Program-made: the position numbers and the translations under genes
In this document: positions 1 to 9,300 of the stretch, one piece after another
How the letters are laid out: every line of letters begins with the position of its first letter
How positions within the stretch are numbered: position 1 is the first letter of the stretch
Assembly (NCBI GenBank): GCA_026075535.2
Contig: AP026548.1
Location: 8,246,001 to 8,310,000, forward strand
Source of the DNA: Tricholoma matsutake
Lineage: Eukaryota > Basidiomycota > Agaricomycetes > Agaricales > Tricholomataceae
Length of the DNA: 64,000 bases
Reading direction: 5' to 3'
Notes under the pieces: generated by a model
Databases searched by the model: none
Seen by the model: only the letters and a program-made list of their open reading frames with translations
Told to the model about the DNA's origin: nothing

Positions 1-223
1 TGGCCTTGATCTGCCTATTTCCATCTTTTCTATTTTAAGGCTATTATTTGATTTGCAATCTTCACATATACTGAGCATTGGCAAAGGGGTCCTTAGAGTT
101 TTCTCTTCAGATTTCCCTTTGCTAGGTGCACCTTCACTCCCTGTAATATGTACCATAATTTTAACTTTGGATTTCCCTTTGTGCTAGTCCACTAATTAAG
201 TGGCCTCTAAGGTTGCCCTTATA
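1..223 (+). mobile_element. Ty3-type LTR, 3' part (cut by window start)
   Basis: This is the terminal portion of the LTR seen complete at 28914-29353 and, diverged, at 49280-49694. It ends in CCTTATA at 223 and is followed by AGTTT (224-228), which matches the 5-bp duplication flanking the complete copy in the other arm. The LTR splits the KDZ-associated gene of this arm. Its presence in both arms means it inserted before the inverted duplication formed. Confidence 0.85.
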
Positions 224-228
224 AGTTT

Positions 229-845
229 GGTCGAAGGCGAACACACAATGAACAGATTATTGTTATGCCTTGTGGGATGATTGTTGCATGGGAGAGATTT
301 TATGGGGCCAAGGGTGGTGGAAGTGTTATTGTAAGTGATGCAATCCTGATACTGTAGAATCCCTTGCTCACTCAGCGGCAGGAAATGATCAAGCACACCT
401 TTCAATATCAAGTCGGACCATATTTTCTTTGACACCAACTGCACACTGGCAGGAATGGTCCAGGATGGCAAAGATCCCTTCTTTGACAATATAGGACTGA
501 CAGTTGATGTCTTTCACTTCAAGTGCAAGCACTCCAAAACTGATCTGTTCTGTCAAAGAAATTGTAACCCTGCTGCATATCCCGAGCTCATTTCTGAGGA
601 CAACCAGGGCTGGTTTTTCAACTCATCAATTGCAGAGCAGATGAATGTGTGACTTGGAGGCTACCACTCAATTTGTTCAGAGATGCTCATGGATAAGTAT
701 ACATTTTTCTTGGATGAGATGATCTTGCAAAGGAACTGCATGATGAAGGAGAAGGTTGCAAAGGAGGGGAGGTCCCCACAGAACTGGCCCTATCCTCACA
801 AGAATCCAACACTGTAATCATTATAATACACAATACATGGGTTGG
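229..845 (+). pseudogene. KDZ-associated CxC5/CxC6 protein, C-terminal fragment
   Basis: The frame around 455-652 and its continuation to about 815 encode a block typical of basidiomycete KDZ-transposon accessory proteins. It contains VDVFHFKCKHSK, a Cys pair in FCQRNCNPA, YPELI, NSSIAEQMN and, after a TGA near 652, LDEMILQRN. Frame breaks upstream of 455 and the stop at 650-652 make it non-functional. The N-terminal half is absent here because it lies before the window. The mirror copy continues into the rest of the gene at 29359-30300. The exact role of this protein in KDZ elements is unknown to me. Confidence 0.75.
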
Positions 846-1033
846 GGCAGTATCTGTAATTTACCCTCCCCCACCTATTCTGATTGGAGTCCAGTTATTC
901 CAGTCAGAGTCCAGTTATTCCAGTTATTCTGACCAGATTCCAGTTACTCCAGATGCTCAACTCAGAGTATATACCCTAATGGATAGTCAAATTTCAAGTC
1001 TTAAGTTGTGAAAGTGCCTACAAAATATATTTG

Positions 1034-1126
1034 TGCAGAGTAAGGATTGAACTCAAGACATCTTGATTAGAGTGATCACATGACAAACCAAACATGTGTG
1101 CTTAACCAGTTGAGCCACAGGAGAAT
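1034..1126 (-). other. tRNA-like segment A (pol III boxes) in hAT-like copy 1
   Basis: On the minus strand this reads TGGCTCAACTGG, which fits the pol III A box TRGYNNANNNG, followed about 60 nt later by GTTCAATCC, which fits the B box GWTCRANNC. Between them lies a 6-bp stem CACATG/CATGTG in the anticodon-arm position. I cannot pair a 7-bp acceptor stem, so this is not called as a functional tRNA. The same segment occurs near 26560-26650, 28010-28102 and 17748-17840, always at the same place in the element. Confidence 0.6.
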
Positions 1127-1208
1127 TATTAGTTAGTAATATAAGGTTTATTCATGACACTCTAATTTTTTTCAAAATAGTTAAGATCAAAAAATTTTAA
1201 TTAACCAC

Positions 1209-1477
1209 ATCCCTCACATTGAATGCGAGGGAGTGGGGATGATTGTGATTACATACATAAACAAAAAATCCTCCCTCTCACAAGATGCAAGAGGGAGTTT
1301 TATTTATATACATAAAAAGCTAACCCCTCACGCTGAACGTGAGGGGGGAGGTAAAAACATGAAGAAAAAAATCCCTCCCCCACGCAAAATGGGGGAGGGG
1401 GGGCACAATACTAATAAATAATTAAAAGTACAAAAAAAATCCCTCCCCACACAAAGTGCGGGGGAGGGGGAGGGGAC
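1209..1477. repeat. Array of five consecutive hairpins
   Basis: Five short inverted repeats follow one another: CCCTCAC...GCGAGGG (about 1211), CTCCCTCT...AGAGGGAG (about 1272), CCCCTCAC...GTGAGGGG (about 1326), CCTCCCCCA...TGGGGGAGG (about 1374) and CCCTCCCC...GGGGGAGGG (about 1441). Each has a 6-10 nt loop, and AT-rich spacers separate them. The G-rich arms could also fold as quadruplexes. The mirror arm has the same array twice, at 26225-26475 and 27665-27925. A single related hairpin is at 45031-45063. Confidence 0.8.
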
Positions 1478-1504
1478 GCAACCCCGCTGTGCTAGGTGTG
1501 TTGT

Positions 1505-1790
1505 TTGTCATTCCACCCATGATCCACCCCACGAGCAGTTGCTTGTGAGGCTGGGGGTAGGTGGCTTGTTGTTGTTGTTGTTCCACCCACAATCCACCCC
1601 ACAAGCAGTTGCTTGTGAGGCTCGGGGTGGGTGGTGCATTGTCATCTCCTATCCCTGCGCCTGGGTGTCATTCCACCCACCTTCCACCCCATGAGAAGTT
1701 GCTCATGAGGCTGGGGGTGGGTGGCTTGTCATTGTTGTCGTTCCACCTGTGATCCACCCCACAAGCAGTTGCTCGTGAGGTAACCCTCTG
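1505..1790. repeat. Tandem repeat, about 75-90 bp x 4, core GAGCAGTTGCTC
   Basis: Four diverged units each contain ATTCCACCCA...ATCCACCCCA, then the near-palindrome GAGCAGTTGCTC, then GAGGCTGGGGGTGGGTGG. Units begin near 1508, 1580, 1667 and 1740. Related units occur at 18110-18330 in hAT-like copy 2, at 26060-26190 and 27360-27640 in the mirror arm, and as single motifs near 39010 and 44880 in copy 3. Open frames across this region reflect repeat composition, not genes. Confidence 0.8.
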
Positions 1791-1924
1791 GGGTCTCCTG
1801 GCATCCCTCTCTGCACCCTCCTAGCCCATGTCGACAGCCTCACATCCCATTTGAATGGGGAGGAGGTGATTGGGTGGGCGTGGGCATGGGTTGCGCATTT
1901 TTCATCGTGGCAGGTCATCCCCAG

Positions 1925-2230
1925 TAGTATATAACCTAAAAAGCAATAAAATACAATTAGTTGATTGATAAAACAAAAAGCAAAAAAAAAGAAAAAAAGA
2001 ACTTATCCATGGCCCAAACAACAGTTGCCATCATTTGGGCCTGTGTTCCATCCAGTCAGCTTGTTTGAGGGTGGTGGTGATGGTGGGAGTGGGCATGGGA
2101 GTGTTGGTGGCGGGTGTGCATGCAGTGGTGGTGGTAGAGTGGAGAGGAGGAGGCAGCATTGATGATGGTGGTGGTGGTTGTGAGCTGGCAGTCATGTGTC
2201 ACATGTCATGCAATGCATGTGGCTATGTGT
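1925..2230 (-). repeat. Intron-like module and GGTGG-rich stretch of hAT-like copy 1
   Basis: On the minus strand, TTTGGGCC is followed by a GATAAGT donor-like site, a T-rich tract, CAACTAAT and a TTTTTAG acceptor (about 2040 down to 1935). This is one copy of the module that is tandem in the elements at 17466 and 38257. From 2065 to 2200 the plus strand is GGT/GTGG-rich. It gives open frames in several phases, so I do not call a gene. Confidence 0.55.
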
Positions 2231-2302
2231 ATGCCATTAATTGGGTTATAAAGGTATTAAAGGGTAATAATGGTATTAAATGTACATAGGAATGAAGACT
2301 TG

Positions 2303-2985
2303 TGTTAAGAACTGATCCAAAAGGGTTCGTCGGAATCCGGTCAGACCCAGTGGGTCTTTGAGAGCAGAAGATTGTTGGGTCGTAGCGGATTATGTGGATG
2401 GGTAATGAAAAGGACTTGGCTTCAGCTTGTAAGAAGCTGTGCCCTTCACCTCGTCTGGTGTCCTAATTTCAGGTAGAGGTTTTAGAGATAGGGGCGGGAG
2501 AGTGCGGGTAAATGCAGGAAGGAGTACGGAGGGACTTAGGTTAAGTTCAGATGAGACTAGAACTTCAGAGGGGAACTAGAGGTTGAGTCAAATGGAGTTC
2601 AGGCTCTTAGAGGTCAGGAGTTGGAGTAGAAGGAGGTTTAGATTGACAGGGTAAAGTCGAGTCTATGTCGATATACAAACTCAGGAATACAAAGCGAAAC
2701 TAACTAAGCTTAAATACTAGAGTCCAGAACAAGAGCGGAACAGAAATGGAAACTGCGGCAGTGTCTCAACTGCGTAGATAAATTGCCTAGTGGAGGCTGC
2801 ACAGGAATCCGTAGTCGAATTTGCAAAACTAGACGGCAGCCATGGTTGCTGTACATGGCGGCCTGGTGCACAGCAGTGTGGGCAGTGCAAGGGGGCCGGA
2901 ACGAAGGTGGTAGGAGTTGAGTTAGGAACAGCGGAAAAGATCGGAAGGTTGCGGGTTCTGAGAGGGCAAGGAACAGATTGTGACA
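2303..2985 (+). mobile_element. Solo LTR, 683 bp, 5-bp target duplication ACTTG
   Basis: The block starts TGTTAAGAAC and ends TTGTGACA, so it has TG...CA termini. It is flanked by ACTTG at 2298-2302 and 2986-2990. The mirror arm has a single uninterrupted AAGACTTGGTAG at the corresponding place (minus strand near 25408), which is an exact empty site. It therefore inserted after the inverted duplication, or was lost from one copy. The frames inside it show no domain. No internal retrotransposon region remains, so it arose by LTR-LTR recombination. Which family it belongs to is not evident from this window. Confidence 0.92.
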
Positions 2986-2987
2986 AC

Positions 2988-3062
2988 TTGGTAGATCAGT
3001 GGTTAAGTGTGTTATGTGTGTAAACCCATGTAGACCCAAGGTCAAGTGTTCAATTCTTACTG
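2988..3062 (+). other. tRNA-like segment B in hAT-like copy 1
   Basis: The sequence TGGTAGATCAGTGGTTAAG followed by GTGTTCAATTC resembles a tRNA gene 5' half and a B box. The better copy in the element at 17466 (19447-19515) has a perfect A box, TAGCTCAGTGG, and the B box GTTCAATTC. A cloverleaf cannot be closed convincingly. The segment sits just inside the right terminal region in all copies, opposite segment A. Confidence 0.55.
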
Positions 3063-3516
3063 TATGTGAAACTTTTATTTGCGAAAGCACGTGCATTCTG
3101 GTTATTCTGGTTAGTCCATGCATTCCAGTTAGTCCAGTTGTGATGAGTCTGGTCAGATTCTGGGGATTCTGGGTGTAAATTGGATCCTTAGTCTGACTGG
3201 AATTGTGCTGCATAGGGAAAACTACATACAAAAAAAATTCCACCGGATTCCAGAAATTCCAGACATTCTGGCTGGACAAACTGGAATCCAACCAGAATAG
3301 GTGGGGGAGTGTAAAGTACTTGGCAGTATATATCTATTACACAGTGGGACACCAAAAAAAAGTACATGAGCAAGGACTACACAACAATGAAATAAAATAG
3401 TGACACCATCTAATCTAGTGAGATGGTTGGAACAGAACACTCTATGCTCCCACTCTGACCTTGGTTTTCTTTATTTGAACATCCACCACATTTCTCTCAC
3501 TACTCTGAACAAAGGC

Positions 3517-5640
3517 TTACCATAATCCAGCCGATGTATGCCCCACCTTCAATGCATCATCATGACAGGCTTCAGAAGCCCCCTTCCATTTCCAGTGGTG
3601 CCTGTAGAATGTTGAGCTCTGAAATGGAACCCCAAAACACTTCACAAAGACATTTTCCTTGCTCTGGCACTTCTGAGATGCTTTCATACATGCAGAAAAC
3701 CCTTTGATGATGTCAATGACATAGAAGTCCAATGGCCATCTAGGCTTGTCATCATCAGATGCTGATGCACTCCCCACATGTTGGGTATGAGAAGAGTCAG
3801 GTGTGGAAGGGGGTAAAGAGAGAGCGCGACCATGTTTGGATGGCCTGACAGTGGAAGCAGTGTTGTTGTCATCATCAGAAGCTGTGAGATCAATCACTGT
3901 TGGCTCCGCTTTGATGTTTTGGCCTGGAGGAGGGATGGAACACAGGGGTCAACATGCATATGAAGATCGATTGCCATTGGGGTTGTCATCATCACTAGAA
4001 GATGCAACACTGATCGGAGAATCTAATGGTTCTACCATGAACTGTGGAGCCTTTGTACATGGCTGGCAGGATGTCATCAACAGACATTTCTCCTTCCTCT
4101 CCTTCAGTGCTTCTTGCACATGGGCACATTCCTGTCATAGATTGTTAAAGAAGTGACGCTTGCAGTCTTGACTTCTAGATAGCAGAGTGTTGAAATCTTG
4201 GCAGTCGGTGACATTGCAGCCCTTCAAAAAGACATGATCACCAGGCTTGAGCATGATAATATAGCCAACAGATACTAGCAACCAGGTATGTACCCAAGTG
4301 TTGTACTTCTTGATGTGGGCCTCCTCCATGGGCCCTGGCAACAAAAGTCCAGCTTCAGAGAGAACAGCGGAGGTCAACATGAACAACAGCCACATAAAGG
4401 CCACCCTGGACTTCAAAGACAATAAGATAGGGTTCGTTCACTCCCAACCACATCACGTGGATAAAGAGTGACAAATTGTGACCAACAACCATCCATCTAA
4501 TTACTGCTTCAAACAAGTGTTTTTCTCAAATGTAAAACCTATAATCCACAGAAAATAACATTTTCAAGAGAATCTAGTTTACCAATCCCTCAATTGTGAA
4601 GAAGGAGGAAAGTTATTAGGGTTTGATCAACTTTATACCAATGTCTGGCAATGTCCATGAATGCTAGACCTAGCTCTAATAACTTTCCTCCATCCTCAGA
4701 ATCAAGTGATCAAGCACCTAGAACTTCTTCAGAAGGATATTTTATGGTAGTCTTAGGTTTTACTTTTGAGAGAAACATTTAAGGGAAACAGTAATTAGAG
4801 AAATCCTAATGTGTTACAGTTTGTTACTCTTTACCCACATGATGTGGTTGGGAGTGAATGAACCCTATCTTAGCCTCAAATCCATCCTAATGAAGTGAGG
4901 TCAGCTCCACAAAACTGCATACAACACCTTTGGCCATGCATAGACAATCACCTGGTGTTTCACCTTCTCAAGTGTTGGGTAAATGCGGCAGTCATTTGTG
5001 ATGCATGTTGTGGATTGGCAAAAATGTCGACTGCCATTGACTGAGTAGCTGAGAAGGGTTCAGGAGGCAGTGAGAGCAATGGTGAGGAGAAGGGCAAGAC
5101 AACACACTGTTTCCCCTAGGGGCAGTCACCACTTTGTGCCCTTTTGCCTGACATCCCCCAGAGTCAATGCAGTGCCAGTGACACATCCAGCATACACACT
5201 ATGGGTGGAGCCATTTTCGCTGTTTCCCCTTATTGGCTGTTGAGGTAGGGGCAGTCACTGCTTTGTGCCTTTTTGCCTGACCTCCCTCAGAGTCAACACA
5301 GTGCCAGTGACACATCTGGCACACACACTGTGCATGGAGCCATTTTGATTTACAGCTTTTCTTGGCACAGCTCGCTGGCTGGCTGGAAGCAGTTGGCAGG
5401 GCTACCAATGGGACTGGTGGTTGTGCAGGCAGCTGTGCTGATGGCAGGGTTGATGCTGCTGCTGGAGAAGAGGATGGTGAGGAGAGGTTGGGTGTCACGG
5501 GGGGAGAGCTGGTAGATCCATCAAGCCAGTGATAGTATGAGCAGTCCCCATGCCATGTTTCTTGTGCCAAGACACATACTGCTTGCCAGTGTTGCCATTC
5601 TTGTTGGTTTTGCAGACCTTAGCCTCAAGTCTTTGTTGCT
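3517..5640 (-). pseudogene. Unrecognised multi-exon transposon-associated gene, split by a MITE
   Basis: Minus-strand coding-like pieces run from about 5640 to 3517. The first (5570-5199) has a Ser/Pro/Ala-rich stretch and a cysteine cluster with QCVCQMCHWHC and GGQAKRHKAV. A second copy of that cluster is at 5186-4992 (CVCWMCHWHC, GGCQAKGHKVV), so the motif is duplicated. After the MITE at 4425-4870 come a hydrophobic 95-residue piece (4422-4135) and an acidic piece with SDDD runs ending in WPLDFYVIDIIKGF, FKCFGVPF-like residues and a terminal HTSAGLW (3897-3517). The Cys/His spacing suggests zinc binding. I cannot name the family. Stops between the pieces and the MITE make it a pseudogene. 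Confidence 0.5.
4425..4870. mobile_element. Stowaway-like MITE, copy 1 (TA target)
   Basis: Long terminal inverted repeats of about 110 bp begin AGATAGGGTTC and end GAACCCTATCT. They are flanked by TA dinucleotides at 423-424 and 871-872 of this kilobase (4423-4424, 4871-4872). A related copy lies at 51984-52439 with the same TA flanks, and there the empty site in the partner repeat contains a single TA. The core is non-coding. The structure fits non-autonomous Tc1/mariner elements. It interrupts the minus-strand gene at 3517-5640. Confidence 0.85.
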
Positions 5641-5690
5641 TTTACAATTCCATCCCGTCACTATACCACATCCTAAACACCAAAAAGAAA

Positions 5691-8600
5691 ATGACCACTG
5701 CCTCAGACACCACTGTTTCCATTCTCCTTATCAGTATCTCAATCCAGTACTCCAGGGTCAAACTCAACAAACTTGAATCTAACTACAAAGAATGGTGCGA
5801 CAATGTCACCATCGTGCTTTCTCTCAATGGCCTCTATGAATATGTATCTGGGGACACCTCACCTCCACCTGACACTGAAGTGCGTGCTGCTGCTAATTGG
5901 GCTGCTAATGCTCATGTTGCCTTTGCTTTCTTGGCATCCAGCGTCACCACTGGGGAACACCCCTTTCTTGACATTTGAAGGAAGGACCCATTCACCAAGT
6001 GCAGCTGTTACAACAAACCCCTGTCATTCAGTGCACGAGGGACACTCCACTCCCCATGATGGCAGAGCCCATTTGTGCCCTCATATTACATGGATTTGCT
6101 ATGGGTGACATTACAGCTGATCTTATGTGTTCTATAATACTTTTGAATTCCCTCAGCAATCATTTCCCCCATGCCCGCTCCATCATCTCCCATGATATCA
6201 CAAATTCCATGCCGAAATCCCCATACACTTCCCATGATATCCATTGATTTTTAGAAAATGAACAGACTCTGATCGAGAATGACCAGTGTACGGAGCCTAA
6301 ATTGTCAATAGCACTCACAGCCCATGCTAAGGTTCCCAAAATGTCCACCCCCCTTCTTTGTGGCAACCCGACTTGCAAGAAGACTGGACATACCACCCAA
6401 TTTTGCATCAAATTGGGCGGCAGCATGGCTGGAAAGACTATTGAGGAGTCCAAAGTGGCTCAGAGGCTTATACTTGAGAAGAAACGGTTGGGTGGTGATA
6501 CATCAAAAGTGCCTGTCACTGTGAAGGACATTAATGGACGTGCGTTCACCATACTAATTGATCCCGCCCTCCCATGTCCTTCTCCGTCGCCTGAGTTTGC
6601 TAATATTGCACATGATCCTCTCCCTAATGCATCTATCAAGGAAATTGAATATGAAGGCTGGATGGTAGTGGAGGAGGAGCCTGTTACATCCATTGATTGG
6701 AATACCCACACCATTCCAACTGCTGAGACTGCACCCACAGTTGCATCCCAAAACCAGACGACACACACCAAGATGTCTATTGATGATTTCCCCTTCATTG
6801 TAGATTCAGGTGCCTTGGTTCACATTTTTCCAGACAGTTCAGACTTCCTTTCCCTCTACCCAACCACACCCCATTCAGTGAAAGATGTTAGTGGATCTTC
6901 CATTCCTGCCATTGGCGTCAGTGACATCAAAATATGCGTGGCATGGGGTGCATCAATTATCTTATGTAACACACTGCATATCCTGAACACAAGTGTCCGG
7001 CTCATCTCTGTCAGTTCCCTCACTGAAGACTCAAATGCCATCGCCCATTTCGACTCCTCATCCTGCTGGATAACAGACAAATCCACAGGTGCTTTCATCA
7101 CATACAGCCCCCTACTCCCCACAAAGAAACTCTATGTGCTCACCCTACATTCAGCTACCACTGATCATGCTCTTACCATCCATGGTACACCTTCTCTTGA
7201 AACCTGGCATTGTTGCCTTGGCCATGCAAATTATCAATCCCTATGGGATATGGCCAAAAAGAGAACACTCACAGGTGCATCTGTCTCCTCTATCTTGAGA
7301 CCACCTAAATGTGATGCATGCATCCTTGGGAAACAGATGAGAACACCAGTGCCAAAGAGGCATGAGCAAGGGGATGGGCACAAGGCAATGAGGAAGCTGG
7401 AGAAAGTATGGGTAGATTTATCAGGTGCACATGCTGTTAGATTGCATGCCAGGAATGAATATATCATGGATATCATTGATGACTACACCTCATCTCCTTG
7501 GTCCATACCCTTGAGAAATAAGGATGATTCATTTCCTGAGCTCAAGGCATGGGAGCTCGCTCATGAAGCTGAGACAGGCCTCAAGGTCGGCACTTACATT
7601 ACCAACAATGGGGAACTCAAATCACACCAAATGGAAACATGGCTCAAATCTTGAGGTACTGAACAATGGTTTACTGCCCCACACACATCTGCACACATTG
7701 GACATGTCAAACGTATGCACAGAACCCTCATGACAAAGGCACATACAATGTACTTATATGCACAGCTACCTACATATCTCTGGGACGAACTCTACCTAAC
7801 AGCCATCCATCTACATGCAAAAACCACCACATGGTCATTACATGGAATCACACCCTGGGAATTATGGTATGGACGCAAACCGGATTATTCATACATGCGC
7901 GAAATGGGTTGTCGGGCATTCATCCTTATCCCTAAGAAAGATAACCCAAAAATATTTGAACAATCAATCGAATGTGTGCTTATCATATATGAACATAAAT
8001 CCAAAGCTTACCGATCCTATGACCATACCGCCCATAAAGTCCACAGCTCCTATCACATTCACTTCATTGAGAGTCACAAAGGTCATACACCATCAGAACT
8101 GGCAAACACACCTGACATAGACTCAGTTGGACCAATAAATCTGATAATCGCACCACCTACTGATGATGATGATGCCGATGAACCTATCATTCCCACAGCT
8201 CGCCTGGATATACATACAACACCACCCATAATTGTGCCCCCTGGCTGATCATCTTGCATTCCAGTGCCAACTGATCGCAATCCAAATGGTGGACCTGCTG
8301 TCACCTGCACTGAAACAGCTGTGCAGGAATCTAGGGAGAGTGCAGTTTGCATGAAAGAGCTTCATCAGGAATGGAAAGCAGCTAGAAACGCTGAAATGTG
8401 CACTGATCACCCTGAAGAACTTGCTGCTGGCAATAATATTGCTAATGATCTCTGCCACGCATTTGGGAACCTCAATCTTGGCAATCAGGCACATGAGCTT
8501 CTTGCCCTGATATTGGAAATGACCAATCTTGATCCAGAATCACTTCAATTTGAAGATGAGCCTCTAACATGAGATGAGGTGAAGGCGTCAGCTGATGCAA

Positions 8601-9300
8601 TTAGATGGGAAGCTGGATATTGTGATGGACTAAAATCATTGAAAGAAATGGGGGTCTACAAGCTCATCCCTTGCTCTGAGGTTCCTCTTGGGAAATGCAT
8701 CTGAAAGGGGAAACCCATTTTCAAATTAAGCGTGATGAAGAAGGAAAAGCAGTTAGATGGAAAGTATGTCTTGTCTTTAAAGGTTTTGAACAAATTTACA
8801 GCAAGGACTACACTAAAACCACCTCACCTACTGCACACATGGACTCATGGAGAATTCTTTTACACATTGCAGCCTCTCTAGGTTGGGATGCGCAACAAAT
8901 TGACATGAAGACCACTGTCTTGTATGGCCTACTACCTGAGGATGAGGTACAGTACATGCAACAGCCTGATGGATTTGAAGAGCCTGGGAAAGAAGACGGT
9001 ATGGCAACCTCAGCTTGGCCTGTATGGTATGAAACAAAGCAGCCACATCTGGAACCAGACTCTCAATGCCCAGATGATTGAATGGGGATTTACATGCCTG
9101 GCCTGTGAGTCGTGCATTTATTACCACAAAACTGATACTGGCATCATTATTTCAGCCATCCATGTTGACAACTATCTCTCCATTTCTGACTCAAAGGAGG
9201 AAAATGAATGCTTCAAAGCCCAGATGCATCAGGTTTGGATGATCTCCAAACTGGGTACTGCACAATGTATTATGGGTATTTGGATGCAATGGTATTTGAA
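5691..9300 (+). pseudogene. Ty1/copia Gag-Pol remnant (copia 1)
   Basis: Domains appear in copia order. A Gag starts at the ATG at 5691. A zinc knuckle, CGNPTCKKTGHTTQFC, is at about 6360 and a protease site, FIVDSGA, at about 6795. The GAG-pre-integrase motif TWHCCLGHANYQSL is near 7200 and an integrase core (VDLSGAH, DIIDDYTSSPW, VKRMHRTLM) spans 7400-7740. A reverse transcriptase start follows (WKVCLVFKGFEQIYSKDYTK at 8760, QIDMKTTVLYGLLP). The RT active site reads IHVDNYLS near 9160 instead of VDD. In-frame TGA stops at 6245, 7652, 8246 and 8702 all sit where CGA (Arg) is expected, and there are frameshifts. The element stops within RT near 9300, where it abuts a Ty3 fragment. No LTR is visible. 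Confidence 0.9.

Larger units (their letters stand above)
854..3321 (+). mobile_element. hAT-like non-autonomous element, copy 1
   Basis: The element is flanked by perfect 8-bp direct repeats GGCAGTAT (846-853 and 322-329 of the 3 kb block, i.e. 3322-3329). Its ends form imperfect terminal inverted repeats, CTGTAATTTACCCTCCCCC against AAGTACTTTACACTCCCCC. An 8-bp duplication is the hAT signature, but no transposase is present. Inside, in order, are subterminal TCCAGTTATTCC repeats, a tRNA-like segment (minus), a string of hairpins, a tandem array built on GAGCAGTTGCTC, an intron-like module, a GGT/GGTGG-rich stretch, a later solo LTR, a second tRNA-like segment (plus) and mirrored subterminal repeats. 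The host sequence resumes cleanly at ATATCTATTACACAG. Confidence 0.85.
1..4044 (+). repeat. Left arm of large inverted repeat IR1
   Basis: This arm is the near-identical reverse complement of 24349-29136. In the outer part the paired coordinates sum to 29137, for example 455 with 28682 and 1233 with 27904. The arm runs off the start of the window, so its full length is unknown. At its inner end (about 4044) the sequence continues smoothly inside a broken minus-strand gene, whereas the partner arm stops abruptly within that gene. I infer that this arm is the donor copy. It differs from its partner by a solo LTR at 2303-2985, which is present only here. Confidence 0.95.

Noticed and set aside
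1209..1477. Regularly spaced hairpins resembling a CRISPR array
   Set aside because: Spacers and repeats are not uniform, stems differ in sequence, no cas genes exist and the context is eukaryotic.
2035..2289. Open frames of Gly/Val or His/Thr in GGTGG-rich sequence (also near 19106-19396, 25417-25674, 26974-27174)
   Set aside because: They are open in several frames, lie inside hAT-like elements and follow the low-complexity base composition. No domain is present.
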